Shown here: in pieces, positions 8,434 to 16,579 of the stretch
Position numbering within the stretch: position 1 is the first letter of the stretch
How the letters are laid out: every line of letters begins with the position of its first letter
DNA from: Ruminococcus difficilis
GTDB lineage: Bacteria > Bacillota_A > Clostridia > Oscillospirales > Acutalibacteraceae
Direction of reading: 5' to 3'
NCBI RefSeq assembly: GCF_016680995.1
Contig: NZ_JAEQMG010000145.1
Coordinates: 1 to 64,000 of the forward strand
Length of the DNA: 64,000 bases
Made by a program: the position numbers and the translations under genes
The notes under the pieces: generated by a model
Seen by the model: only the letters and a program-made list of their open reading frames with translations
What the model was told of the DNA's origin: nothing
Database searches by the model: none

Positions 8434-8461
8434 AAAACCGACGGAGCGCTCCGTCGGTTTT
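8434..8461. terminator. Bidirectional terminator
   Basis: A perfect 28-bp palindrome (AAAACCGACGGAGC and its complement), with an A-run on one side and a T-run on the other. It lies between the converging acyltransferase and HAD genes. Confidence 0.9.
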
Positions 8462-8483
8462 CGTTATGATAAGATTCAAAGTT

Positions 8484-9062
8484 TTACTTAGATCGTTTCG
8501 TGAGCTTCATGGGGACGCCTTTCTTGACGATATACACTTCTTCGGCGATCTCCATCATCGCCTTATCGTTATACGAATCCGTGTAAAACGCATCGATCTT
8601 TCGGTCGCCGTATTGTTCCGTATACCGCTTGACCTTATTATCTCCGAAATTGAACCATGTGATCTTCTTCGCCCCAACGTCCATTTCCGTGCCGATGATG
8701 TGATCGGTCTTCAAATACTCACGGATACAGTCGAGCAGAAAGACAGGGCTTGCCGAGATGATCACATCCTCCGGCTCGATCAAAGAAAGGATGTTTTGGT
8801 GCAGTCGGTCGGTACGTTTCTCCCAAAACGGCGCCGCCAGCTCTTCGGGAGATTCTGTTCCGTCCAGAACCCCGGCAAAGATCGAGTTGATAATCGATTC
8901 AAGCTTTTCCTTACTCACCCAACACAGCTCATATTTGACCGCGGTAACCAGGATCTTCGGGATATACCGAATGATCTTTTTATTGTGTTTGATCATATAG
9001 AAAGCAAAATGCAAGCCGCTTTCGCCGCGATAGATCGTGTTGTCAAAATCAAATACTTTCAC
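8484..9062 (-). CDS. HAD-superfamily phosphatase (HAD-IB type)
   Basis: About 192 residues. Motif I is VFDFDNTIYRGES with the two catalytic aspartates. Motif II is IISASPVF, and motif III/IV is FYTDSYND with the metal-binding aspartates. The family includes phosphoserine phosphatase-like enzymes and phosphatidylglycerophosphate phosphatases; the substrate is not clear. I place the start at GTG 9062, preceded by AGAGGA. The longer ATG at 9098 lies at the predicted transcription start and would be leaderless. Confidence 0.88.
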   Translation of the reverse strand: MKVFDFDNTIYRGESGLHFAFYMIKHNKKIIRYIPKILVTAVKYELCWVSKEKLESIINSIFAGVLDGTESPEELAAPFWEKRTDRLHQNILSLIEPEDVIISASPVFLLDCIREYLKTDHIIGTEMDVGAKKITWFNFGDNKVKRYTEQYGDRKIDAFYTDSYNDKAMMEIAEEVYIVKKGVPMKLTKRSK

Positions 9063-9105
9063 TGTATTCCTCTGTTTCTGTTGAATAGGATATATCATTA
9101 TTATA

Positions 9106-9134
9106 ATTATAGCAATTCCGAAAGCGTTTGTCTA
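9106..9134 (-). promoter_or_regulatory. Sigma-A promoter of the HAD gene
   Basis: On the minus strand TAGACA (9129-9134), 17-bp spacer, TATAAT (9106-9111); the second TATAAT next to it is 5 bp further on. Confidence 0.75.
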
Positions 9135-9209
9135 TAAAAAACAGGCGACTCCGGCACATATCGGAATCGCCTGATGATCTTTTATTAGTTGAATTGTTTT
9201 ATCGACAAA

Positions 9210-10451
9210 TCACTTTTCTTCGGTTTTGTCCGTTTCGGCAGAGGGTTCGGAAACGTCGATCGAAGGCGACTCTTCCTCAGCCTTTTCTGTTCCGACAAGC
9301 TCGGGGTGTACCTCCGCCCAGTTGAACAGTTTATCGTTCGGCTTTGCCGCGCCGCAGCCGCAGGTGCCGACATAATTCTGGTTGATCTTGCCGCACTCCG
9401 GGCACTTCCACTCGTTCTCACCCGGCTCGATCTCCGGCTCGGCGGGCTTCTTCTCTACCTTTTCTTTTTTCGGTTCGACAGGCTGTTCTTCTGCCAGCTC
9501 TTCCTTTTTCACCAACTCGGGATGGACCTCCGCCCAGTTGAACAGCTTATCATTGGGTTTTGCCGCGCCGCAGCCGCAGGTACCGACATAATTCAGATTG
9601 ATCTTGCCGCAGTCAGGGCACTTCCACTCGTTCTCATCCGGCTCACGCTCAGGCTCGGCAGGCTTCTTCTCGACTTCTTCCTGCTCGGGAACCGGCTCTT
9701 CAACGGGCTCTTCTTTTTTCACAAGTTCGGGATGAACATCCGCCCAGTTGAACAGCTTATCGTTCGGCTTCGACGCACCACAGCCGCAGGTGCCGACATA
9801 GTTCAGGTTGATCTTGCCGCAGGTCGGGCACTTCCACTCGTTCTCATCCGGCTCACGCTCAGGCTCGGCGGGCTTCTCCTCGACCTTTTCTTCCGGCTCG
9901 GGGATCGGTTCTTCAACGGATTCCTCTTTTACGACCAACTCGGGGTGAACCTCCGCCCAGCTGAACAGCTTATCGTTCGGCTTTGCCGCGCCGCAGCCGC
10001 AGGTGCCGACATAATTCTGGTTGATCTTGCCGCACTCCGGGCACTTCCACTCGTGCTCACCCGGCTCGGGCTCAGGCTCAGGCTCGACTTCCTTTGCCTT
10101 TGCGGGCGCCGCATCGGAGGATTTCGACTTGAACAAGGAGCGCTTTTCTTCCTTGACCTTTACAAAGCTGAATGACGCGGAGCCGTCCGCCGCACTGAGG
10201 GTCATTGTATCTCCTGTCAACTCACAGCGGAACAGCGCGGGCGTCATGGTGGCGGAATCCAGCTTCATCATACCGTTCTCAAACACCTGATAAAAGATAG
10301 AATCCAGATCATCCTTGCCCAGCATCGAAGCGGGGATCGTACAGGAGCCGTCTTTGAAGAACTGCGCGACAGCCTGCACTGCGTTTTCCTCGGTTGCCTC
10401 GACCGCCTGAGCGGGGCACCATTTTCCGACAAAAGAGTTGCCATCAGCCAT
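9210..10451 (-). CDS. Cytoplasmic protein with four zinc-ribbon repeats and acidic linkers
   Basis: 413 residues. Residues 1-115 form one small globular domain (FVGKWCPAQ...FKDGSCTIP...LTGDTMTLS) that resembles a lipocalin-like sheet. After it come four near-identical modules of about 65-70 residues. Each holds W-K-C-P-x-C-G-K-I-N-x-N-Y-V-G-T-C-G-C-G, then a conserved PNDKLFxWAxVHPELV, joined by Glu/Pro/Lys-rich linkers. The cysteine spacing (CX2C, X10, CXC, with W before and N between) resembles RanBP2-type zinc fingers with one residue fewer in the last pair. No signal peptide. The function is unknown; repeated protein- or RNA-binding modules are a guess. Confidence 0.75.
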   Translation of the reverse strand: MADGNSFVGKWCPAQAVEATEENAVQAVAQFFKDGSCTIPASMLGKDDLDSIFYQVFENGMMKLDSATMTPALFRCELTGDTMTLSAADGSASFSFVKVKEEKRSLFKSKSSDAAPAKAKEVEPEPEPEPGEHEWKCPECGKINQNYVGTCGCGAAKPNDKLFSWAEVHPELVVKEESVEEPIPEPEEKVEEKPAEPEREPDENEWKCPTCGKINLNYVGTCGCGASKPNDKLFNWADVHPELVKKEEPVEEPVPEQEEVEKKPAEPEREPDENEWKCPDCGKINLNYVGTCGCGAAKPNDKLFNWAEVHPELVKKEELAEEQPVEPKKEKVEKKPAEPEIEPGENEWKCPECGKINQNYVGTCGCGAAKPNDKLFNWAEVHPELVGTEKAEEESPSIDVSEPSAETDKTEEK

Positions 10452-10515
10452 AATTCATACTTCCTTTTTGATATGTTTCATACTATTTTTGAACTGTTAT
10501 CACGCTAACAGGTTT

Positions 10516-10545
10516 ATTATATTATAAAACGACAATTTGTGTCAA
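10516..10545 (-). promoter_or_regulatory. Sigma-A promoter of the zinc-ribbon repeat gene
   Basis: TTGACA (10540-10545), 18-bp spacer, TATAAT (10516-10521) on the minus strand. Confidence 0.8.
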
Positions 10546-10580
10546 TCCTTTTTATGCGATTGTGCATCGATCGGATCAAA

Positions 10581-11063
10581 TCATTTTCGGGACAACAGAT
10601 ATCCTTCCTGTATCGCCGCGATTGTCGCTGTCATGCTGACAAACGCTCCGCTGTATCTCAAATCGATCAACGATATTGTCAGCGGCAGCACAAATAGCAA
10701 TAATCCCGTCATCTTATTCAATACGGTATGGCAGGCTACTATTTCCTTTCGCGCGACATATCCGTGAATCAAGTTGATCACTTTGATCACAGCGATCATG
10801 ATCATCCAGATGATAAGCCATATCGGCATGTGGATCGCGGGGATCAGTTTGATCAGACACACAACGACAAAAACAAAATCGGCAGCTGAATCGAGTTTTG
10901 ATCCAAAATCACTGACGGTGCCGGTTGTCCGCGCGACAGCCCCATCGATCATGTCGCTGACCCCGGCGATGATATACAAGACATAAAACGCCGGTGAAAA
11001 CACGGGACAGAACAGCAATATGATACTGCAAATGATCCGGATAACGGTTATGAAATTCGCCAT
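10581..11063 (-). CDS. CDP-alcohol phosphatidyltransferase family protein
   Basis: 160 residues with four or five membrane helices and the complete family motif D-x2-D-G-x2-A-R-x8-G-x3-D-x3-D (begins DMIDGAVARTTG, ends GSKLDSAAD). The family swaps CMP on a CDP-lipid for an alcohol headgroup in the inner membrane, as in phosphatidylglycerol synthesis. It is shorter than PgsA (about 180). The start is 2 bp past the stop of the VOC gene, so the two form an operon. The headgroup is unknown. Confidence 0.88.
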   Translation of the reverse strand: MANFITVIRIICSIILLFCPVFSPAFYVLYIIAGVSDMIDGAVARTTGTVSDFGSKLDSAADFVFVVVCLIKLIPAIHMPIWLIIWMIMIAVIKVINLIHGYVARKEIVACHTVLNKMTGLLLFVLPLTISLIDLRYSGAFVSMTATIAAIQEGYLLSRK

Positions 11064-11064
11064 G

Positions 11065-11427
11065 TTATACCGGCGTTCCCACTTCGATCAGATTACCGTC
11101 AGGATCGTAAAAGCGTATGACCTTCTGTCCCCAGCTGTGGGTCATGAGCCGATTCACATATTTCACATCCGGATCATACCGTTCCAATTTCTTTATGAAT
11201 CCCTCAATGTCCGATTCCTCAAAATAGAGCTCAGAGGAATTGTTCTCCGGAACGATCTCTTTTCCGAGGAACTCTTTCCAGTATTTCTCCTCCTGCAGGA
11301 CAAGACCTTCCGTGAGGATCATATTACCGTCATTATCGAGGATCAGCTCCAGACCGAACAGATCATGATAAAACTGTCGTGATCTTTCAATATCTTTCAC
11401 AACAATCAATACATTTTTTAATTTCAT
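11065..11427 (-). CDS. VOC (glyoxalase/bleomycin-resistance) family protein
   Basis: 120 residues: two beta-alpha-beta-beta-beta modules. The first opens LKNVLIVVKDIERSRQFYHDLFG and the second ends VIRFYDPDGNLIEVG. Members are metal-dependent lyases, isomerases or drug-binding proteins; the substrate cannot be told. It is the first gene of a two-gene unit with the CDP-alcohol transferase. Confidence 0.85.
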   Translation of the reverse strand: MKLKNVLIVVKDIERSRQFYHDLFGLELILDNDGNMILTEGLVLQEEKYWKEFLGKEIVPENNSSELYFEESDIEGFIKKLERYDPDVKYVNRLMTHSWGQKVIRFYDPDGNLIEVGTPV

Positions 11428-11464
11428 TTAGATGATCCTTTCCCGGCAAAAGCCCTATCGATTC

Positions 11465-11599
11465 TACCCGACACGAGATATCGACACTACTGATTCACAG
11501 TGAGTCGCCGCAATGAAAATGATGTCACCTATCCCCTGCCGGTTCTTGGAAAAAGGTTTACTCGATTTGCCTGAGTGCGTGAATATGTCTATCGGTAAT
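11465..11599 (-). pseudogene. Decayed copy of the rlmD 3' end (remnant C)
   Basis: Read on the minus strand in one frame it gives IDIFTHS, a 23-codon insert beginning GKSSKPFSKNRQGI, then HCESVVSISRVG and a stop. Real RlmD at 13489-14856 ends VDMFPRT-S-HIETVVLMSQDGSR. The two halves match in order and frame, separated by the insert. It is the outermost of three such remnants. Confidence 0.75.
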
Positions 11600-11622
11600 A
11601 AGTCGCCAATTTGCTCCTACTC

Positions 11623-11651
11623 TTGACGTATTGATAATATTATGATAAAAT
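11623..11651 (+). promoter_or_regulatory. Promoter of the toxin-antitoxin operon
   Basis: TTGACG (11623-11628), 17-bp spacer, TAAAAT (11646-11651), 30 bp before the antitoxin start. Confidence 0.65.
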
Positions 11652-11681
11652 TAAGATAAAATAATAGCGAGGTGAAATACT

Positions 11682-11939
11682 ATGCTGAATATCAGACCTG
11701 TATCGGATTTAAGAAACAAATACCCCGAGATCGAACAACTCGTCCTCGGCGGAGAAGAAGTGTATCTCACCAAGAACGGCTACGGCACGATGGTGGTCAT
11801 GAGCATCGAGCAGTACAGTAAGCTGAAAGACGCACTTGAAATGAAGCTGGATGAAGCGGACTATCAAGCAGAATCGACTGCCGAGAGGCTCACTCACGAA
11901 GATGTTTTCACAAAGCTGAGAGGACGCGTCAATGGATAA
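11682..11939 (+). CDS. Antitoxin, Phd/YefM family
   Basis: 85 residues. The N-terminal dimer/DNA-binding fold reads MLNIRPVSDLRNKYPEIEQL...VYLTKNGYGTMVVMSIEQY, the standard Phd/YefM pattern. The acidic C-terminal tail would wrap and neutralise the toxin. It overlaps the toxin gene by 8 bp. Such operons are usually repressed by the antitoxin-toxin complex. The module lies between two rlmD-end remnants. Confidence 0.9.
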   Translation: MLNIRPVSDLRNKYPEIEQLVLGGEEVYLTKNGYGTMVVMSIEQYSKLKDALEMKLDEADYQAESTAERLTHEDVFTKLRGRVNG

Positions 11940-12246
11940 CGTCAAGTATCAGCTAAGGTATCTGCCGATCTTCTACGAAGATATGGCGGAGGTCGTCGAT
12001 TATATCTCCATCGACTTACAGAATCCATCTGCGGCTATAAAGCTGATCGACCTAACGGAGCAAGCGATTCTCAAAAGACTGGATAACCCGCTGAGCTTTC
12101 AGCCAATCCGATCCAAAAGGGAGCGCGAGCATCCATATTACCGAATCAACATCAACAACTACGCCGTATTCTATGTCGTTATTGACGACGTCATGGAAGT
12201 CAGACGATTCCTCTATAGCAAAAGAGATTTACAATCAATCATTTAA
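11932..12246 (+). CDS. Toxin, RelE/ParE superfamily
   Basis: 104 residues with the family's compact fold: YQLRYLPIFYEDMAEVVDYI at the start, a central ...RLDNPLSFQPI, and YYRININNYAVFYVVIDD...VEVRRFLYSKRD near the end. RelE relatives cut mRNA on the ribosome and ParE relatives poison gyrase; the sequence alone does not decide which. Translationally coupled to the antitoxin. Confidence 0.9.
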   Translation: MDNVKYQLRYLPIFYEDMAEVVDYISIDLQNPSAAIKLIDLTEQAILKRLDNPLSFQPIRSKREREHPYYRININNYAVFYVVIDDVMEVRRFLYSKRDLQSII

Positions 12247-12255
12247 TGATTCAGG

Positions 12256-12279
12256 GCGGTTCGCAAGAACCGCTTTTTT
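12256..12279 (+). terminator. Terminator of the toxin-antitoxin operon
   Basis: GCGGTTC-gcaa-GAACCGC followed by six T. Confidence 0.92.
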
Positions 12280-12282
12280 GCG

Positions 12283-12362
12283 CAAATGATGTCATCTATC
12301 CCCTGCCGGTTCTTGGAGTAAGGTCTACTCGATTTGCCTGTTCGTGGGAATATGTCTACAGG
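12283..12362 (-). pseudogene. Decayed copy of the rlmD 3' end (remnant B)
   Basis: On the minus strand: PVDIFPRT followed by GKSSRPYSKNRQGIDDII. The first part matches PVDMFPRT of RlmD. The second part is the same insert seen in remnant C (GKSSKPFSKNRQGIGDII). The HIETVV half is missing. At DNA level most of it repeats 11516-11594. Confidence 0.75.
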
Positions 12363-12376
12363 AACATTACATCATA

Positions 12377-12838
12377 TTACGGTTTTAATTCAGATACTTT
12401 CCTTAATCCTGTATCATATCTACCCGACCAAGAATGAATCTCATAATCAAACGACAACAAATAGTCACTTGCATATCCATAATGCTTTGATAAAGATGAA
12501 ACAGATAGATTATCCAATTCTTCCACAGCTAACTTGCCGCCGAATCGACGCTTTCCGTCCTTATAGAATTCAAGTGGCAAGACCTTATCTTCCATGATAG
12601 CCAATATATACTCCAAAGCTTCATCTTCTTCATTCACATCGAAATGACAATGCTGAGTAGAAAAACAAACAATGTATTGAACAAAACGATCTTTCATATC
12701 CTGAGAAAAGTATTCTTCCTCATATACATATAGATTGTTACTGTTATTAGAATTCATAATCACCAGTTCGTGCTCTTTTGCTTCGACTAATACAGCATAA
12801 GTAGCAACTGCATCTTCAATTGCATCAAATAGCTTCAT
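12377..12838 (-). CDS. Hypothetical acidic cytoplasmic protein
   Basis: 153 residues, not recognised. It is acidic, has no signal or membrane segment and has an aromatic-rich C-terminal half (SKHYGYASDYLLSFDYEIHSW). It sits alone between two decayed rlmD ends, with TA-rich flanks. Lower GC than its neighbours suggests transfer. Size and acidity would fit an immunity-type protein, but no toxin is adjacent, so that is only a guess. Confidence 0.6.
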   Translation of the reverse strand: MKLFDAIEDAVATYAVLVEAKEHELVIMNSNNSNNLYVYEEEYFSQDMKDRFVQYIVCFSTQHCHFDVNEEDEALEYILAIMEDKVLPLEFYKDGKRRFGGKLAVEELDNLSVSSLSKHYGYASDYLLSFDYEIHSWSGRYDTGLRKVSELKP

Positions 12839-12854
12839 TATTCTCTCAATCCTT

Positions 12855-12949
12855 TCTTGACATCATAACTACTGCTTCGACGTGCCCCGAGACAATAACT
12901 TAAATGTCATCGGTATGAGGGAACATATCCACTCTAAGCGGCTCTGACT
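12855..12949 (-). pseudogene. Decayed copy of the rlmD 3' end (remnant A)
   Basis: Minus strand, one frame: RVDMFPHT, nine extra codons with a stop (DDI-stop-VIVSG), then HVEAVVMMSRKD and a stop. It matches VDMFPRT and HIETVVLMSQD of intact RlmD. It lies between two orphan genes. Confidence 0.75.
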
Positions 12950-12986
12950 AAACAAGTCAACCTGTCTTGCACATGTAAACCGGAAT

Positions 12987-13451
12987 TTATAATATAAAAT
13001 TTACAGTTCCATATATTAAATGACAAATAGTAAAACATACTGCAGGAATAAGCGCTATGATGTTTTTTCTATCCAGCGCAAAAAGGATAAATGCAACACA
13101 AGGCGGCAATGTCAAACATATAATTACAATCGTATTTACAATGCCGTTATAATACAATACCCATCCTGAAAAGTATAAACCAATGCAAACTATTGAAGAT
13201 ATAAGCAGCGGGGAGATTTTTATGCTGTCTCTTTCCTTGTTTATAACAACGCAGAGAGAAGCAACGAATATAATTTGGCAAACTGAACCAATGGTATCAA
13301 CTATCGGAGTTATTGACTCCTGACGAAGGATATCATTCGGTGCAGGAACAGCAAACCATATAAAGTTTGGAAGCATAATAATCAGAAAAATAACCAGACC
13401 TGAAACATTAAAACCAAACTTATACTTTTGAAGCAAAATATTTTCCTCCAT
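12987..13451 (-). CDS. Hypothetical membrane protein, about five helices
   Basis: 154 residues, almost entirely hydrophobic, with helices near 14-34, 51-71, 82-101, 106-125 and 130-150. It has a conserved-looking N-terminal segment (FNVSGLVIFLIIMLPNFIWF...PAPNDILR) that I recall from uncharacterised Clostridia membrane proteins. AT-rich compared with rlmD. It lies directly between intact rlmD and remnant A, so it looks like the newest cassette. Function unknown. Confidence 0.7.
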   Translation of the reverse strand: MEENILLQKYKFGFNVSGLVIFLIIMLPNFIWFAVPAPNDILRQESITPIVDTIGSVCQIIFVASLCVVINKERDSIKISPLLISSIVCIGLYFSGWVLYYNGIVNTIVIICLTLPPCVAFILFALDRKNIIALIPAVCFTICHLIYGTVNFIL

Positions 13452-13488
13452 AAATTCTGAATTGTCACCTCACATGACAATAATTCTA

Positions 13489-14856
13489 TTACCTCGACCC
13501 GTCTTGAGACATCAATACTACTGTCTCAATGTGCGAGGTTCTCGGGAACATGTCCACGGGTGTTATTTCTTTTACGGAATAATTCTGTTCAGTGAACAGT
13601 TGAAGATCACGCGCCATGGTGGCGGGGTCACAGCTGACGTAGACGACTCTGTCGGGGGACATCCGCACGATGGTGTCGATCAGCTCCGGGGTCAGACCCT
13701 TGCGCGGCGGATCGACGACGACCACATCGGGACGGATCCCCTTTTTGCGCAATTCTTCCGCCGCCTGTGACGCGTCACCGCAGATGAATCGCGCGTTACG
13801 GACGCCGTTATGCGAAGCGTTACGCTTGGCATTTTCGATCGCTTCGGGGATGATCTCCACGCCAATCAGCTCACTGCATTGATCCGCCATGCTCAGTCCG
13901 ATCGTACCGGCGCCGCAGTAGAGGTCGATCAATGTTTCCTTGCCGCTCAGACCTGCGTATTCCTTCGCTTTGGCATACAGCGATTCTGCCTGTGTGCGGT
14001 TGATCTGATAAAACGCCTCGGGCGCGATCTCAAAGCGCAGTCCGCACAGTGTATCGGTAATGAAGCCGTCGCCGTGAACCGTATAAGAACGCTTGCCGAG
14101 GATGACGTTGGTATCCTCGGCATTGACGTTGAGGATAATGCTTTTGATTTGTTTATATTTTTCTGTAAGAGAATAAAAAAGCGACGCGTCGTCATCAAAA
14201 TGTCGGCTGCCCGCCACAACGCAGAACATCACGTCGCCGGTCGTTTCGGCATAGCGCAGATAGATATGACGGATGCCGCGGCGATTCTGCGGCGTATAAA
14301 CCAACGAGGGTCGATGGCGCAGGAACGCATACACATCCTCGATGATGTCATTGAAGATCGGCGGCGATAGCTGACAGCACAGGCAGTGCATGATGTGGTG
14401 ACTGTGGCGGGCGTAGTAGCCCATCACCACCTCGCCGTTGCGGTTGAGCCCGACCGGGATCATCGCCTTGTTGCGGTAGCCGTCAATATTCTTTGAAGGA
14501 ATTATATCATGGACAAGCTGAGCGTCCAGCTTGCCGATCCGTGTCACGGCGTCGATGACCTTCTGCCGCTTGGCGCGACATTCCGCCTCATAGGAGATAT
14601 GGCGATAGACACAGCCGCCGCAGGAAAATGACACGGGACAATCCGTCACAATACGGTCGGGTGACGGTGTGATGATCTCCTCCACACGCGCGAATCCGAC
14701 ATTCTTCTTCACCTTGAGCACCTTGGCGCGGATGGTATCGCCGACAGCGGTATTGGGGACGAAAAAGACCATCTCCCCTGCCCTGCCGACGCCGTCTCCG
14801 TCGGAGGTCAGCGAGGTGATATTCAGTTCAATGATTTGGTTTTTTTGATACATCAT
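13489..14856 (-). CDS. rlmD: 23S rRNA (uracil-C5)-methyltransferase, RlmD/TrmA family
   Basis: 455 residues. An N-terminal TRAM RNA-binding domain (about 1-60) is followed by the iron-sulfur cysteines C73, C79, C82 and one near 160. The SAM-binding methyltransferase core has LIDLYCGAGTIGLSMA, the VVVDPPRKGL motif and the nucleophile cysteine in VYVSCDPATMARD. It transfers a methyl group from SAM to C5 of a uracil in 23S rRNA. Firmicutes often have two paralogues (RlmCD type), so the exact target is uncertain. Its 3' end is repeated as three decayed remnants downstream. Confidence 0.93.
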   Translation of the reverse strand: MMYQKNQIIELNITSLTSDGDGVGRAGEMVFFVPNTAVGDTIRAKVLKVKKNVGFARVEEIITPSPDRIVTDCPVSFSCGGCVYRHISYEAECRAKRQKVIDAVTRIGKLDAQLVHDIIPSKNIDGYRNKAMIPVGLNRNGEVVMGYYARHSHHIMHCLCCQLSPPIFNDIIEDVYAFLRHRPSLVYTPQNRRGIRHIYLRYAETTGDVMFCVVAGSRHFDDDASLFYSLTEKYKQIKSIILNVNAEDTNVILGKRSYTVHGDGFITDTLCGLRFEIAPEAFYQINRTQAESLYAKAKEYAGLSGKETLIDLYCGAGTIGLSMADQCSELIGVEIIPEAIENAKRNASHNGVRNARFICGDASQAAEELRKKGIRPDVVVVDPPRKGLTPELIDTIVRMSPDRVVYVSCDPATMARDLQLFTEQNYSVKEITPVDMFPRTSHIETVVLMSQDGSR

Positions 14857-14978
14857 AATTATATAATCGCAAAATAAATCCTTGTTTTGTCTTTTCGGAG
14901 TTCTTTATTTGTATTATACAATAGTCAAATTAGTTATTTTTCTAATACTGAAATATGATTTACTATTTGTTTTCACTA

Positions 14979-15007
14979 TTGCACTTTTATGACGAAAGTG
15001 GTATGAT
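14979..15007 (+). promoter_or_regulatory. Promoter of murC
   Basis: TTGCAC (14979-14984), 17-bp spacer, TATGAT (15002-15007). The leader is about 85 nt. No gene is seen in 14857-15097. Confidence 0.65.
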
Positions 15008-15097
15008 ATACGGTAGCACAGAAGAACAGGATGTGCAGACATACATAGAATAATGAAGAACTCACATCATACTATCGATATATAAGGGGCTATTATA

Positions 15098-16477
15098 ATG
15101 AACAAAGATCATCTTTTAGATAATATCAAACGCATCCACTTTATCGGCATCGGCGGCTCGGGCATGTGCCCGCTGGCGGAGATCCTGCACAGCGAGGGCT
15201 TCATCCTCTCAGGCTCCGACTGCAACGAGGGCGAGACGCTCGACCGCATCCGCAGCTACGGCATACCGGTACACATGGGACATAAGGCTGAGAATATCGA
15301 GGGCGCTGAGCTGATCGTATACACCGCCGCTGTCAAAAAGGACAATCCCGAGCTGGTTGCCGCGAATGAAAAGGGTATCCCCGCGATCGAGCGCAGTGTG
15401 ATGCTCGGTATCGTCACCCGCCGCTACAATCGTTCCATTGCGGTAGCCGGTACGCACGGCAAGACCTCCACCACCGCGATGCTCAGCCAGCTGTTGATCG
15501 GCGCGGGCTTTGATCCGTCCGCGATCATCGGCGGCAAGCTCCCCTACCTCGGCGGCAACAGCTATGTCGGTCAGAGCGATATCATCGTATGCGAGGCGTG
15601 CGAGTATGTCGATACCTTCCTTGAGCTGACGCCGTATCTCTCCATCATCACCAACATCGACGCGGATCACCTCGACTATTTCAAGACGCTCGACAACATC
15701 AAGAAGAGCTTCAACAAGTTCTGTCACCTGACCACAGGTCTGATCGTCTACAACGGCGACGACGAGAATATCCTCGACGCAATCGAGGACGTTGAACTGC
15801 CGATGATCACTTTCGGCTTCAGAAAGACCAACGATTACTATGCCGCGAACCTGCGCGACGTCAAGGGCGCTTATAAAACCTTTGACCTGATGCACAAGGG
15901 TGAAAAGCTCTGTGAGATCGATCTGATGGTTCCCGGCAGACACAATATCTACAACGCGCTTGCCGCGGCGGCTACCGCGCATTATCTGGGCGCTACTCCG
16001 GAGCAGATCGCGGAGAATCTCGGAAAATTCACCGGCGTACACAGACGCTTTGAGATCCTCGGCGCGCCGGGCGGCATCACCGTGGCGGATGACTTTGCGC
16101 ATCACCCCACCGAGCTGACCGCGACCCTCAGCTCCGCGATGGAAATGGGCTTCCGCAAGGTATGGGCGGTATTCCAGCCGCATACCTTCTCCCGCACCGC
16201 GCTGCTGCTGGATGACTTTGCCAAGGCGCTGAGCATTCCCGACGTCGCGATCATCTCCGAGATCCTGCCGGTACGTGAGACCAACACCTACAACATCTAC
16301 AACACCGATCTCGGCGCAAAGGTCGAGGGCAGCGTATGCATCGACACCTTTGAGGATATCACCAAGTACATCGTCGAAAACGCGCAGGAGGATGATCTGG
16401 TCATCACCCTCGGCGGCGGTAACGTCTACATGTGCGCGAACATGATCCTCAAAGCGCTGAAAAAGGAAGAGGATTGA
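15098..16477 (+). CDS. murC: UDP-N-acetylmuramate--L-alanine ligase
   Basis: 459 residues, full length. The N-terminal Rossmann motif is IGIGGSGMCPLAEIL. The ATP loop is VAGTHGKTSTTAML, the central motif reads ACEYVDTFLELTP...NIDADHLDYF, and the C-terminal domain has VHRRFE...VADDFAHHPTE and VFQPHTFSRT. It adds L-alanine to UDP-MurNAc, the first peptide step of peptidoglycan synthesis in the cytoplasm. AAGGGG at 15084-15089 sets the start. It stands alone rather than in a dcw cluster. Confidence 0.97.
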   Translation: MNKDHLLDNIKRIHFIGIGGSGMCPLAEILHSEGFILSGSDCNEGETLDRIRSYGIPVHMGHKAENIEGAELIVYTAAVKKDNPELVAANEKGIPAIERSVMLGIVTRRYNRSIAVAGTHGKTSTTAMLSQLLIGAGFDPSAIIGGKLPYLGGNSYVGQSDIIVCEACEYVDTFLELTPYLSIITNIDADHLDYFKTLDNIKKSFNKFCHLTTGLIVYNGDDENILDAIEDVELPMITFGFRKTNDYYAANLRDVKGAYKTFDLMHKGEKLCEIDLMVPGRHNIYNALAAAATAHYLGATPEQIAENLGKFTGVHRRFEILGAPGGITVADDFAHHPTELTATLSSAMEMGFRKVWAVFQPHTFSRTALLLDDFAKALSIPDVAIISEILPVRETNTYNIYNTDLGAKVEGSVCIDTFEDITKYIVENAQEDDLVITLGGGNVYMCANMILKALKKEED

Positions 16478-16527
16478 TGATCGGGCACCCCCCTATCATT
16501 TGAATCGCTTCAATAGAACAAAAAAGC

Positions 16528-16563
16528 ACTCCCTTATGGTAGAATCACCATAAGGGAGTTTTT
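16528..16563. terminator. Bidirectional terminator between murC and the kinase gene
   Basis: ACTCCCTTATGG pairs with CCATAAGGGAGT (12 bp, 8-nt loop), with A-run before and T-run after. Confidence 0.93.
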
Positions 16564-16579
16564 ATCTATCGTTTTATGA

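Noticed and set aside
9063..9098. ATG 9098 as start of the HAD phosphatase
   Set aside because: It coincides with the predicted transcription start; GTG 9062 has a good ribosome site.
9189..10175. Long plus-strand frame over the zinc-ribbon gene
   Set aside because: Repetitive only because the opposite strand is repetitive; no promoter or ribosome site.
13489..13560. Possibility that intact rlmD itself is a chimera
   Set aside because: All motifs and the length are normal, and the C-terminus is continuous; only downstream copies are broken.
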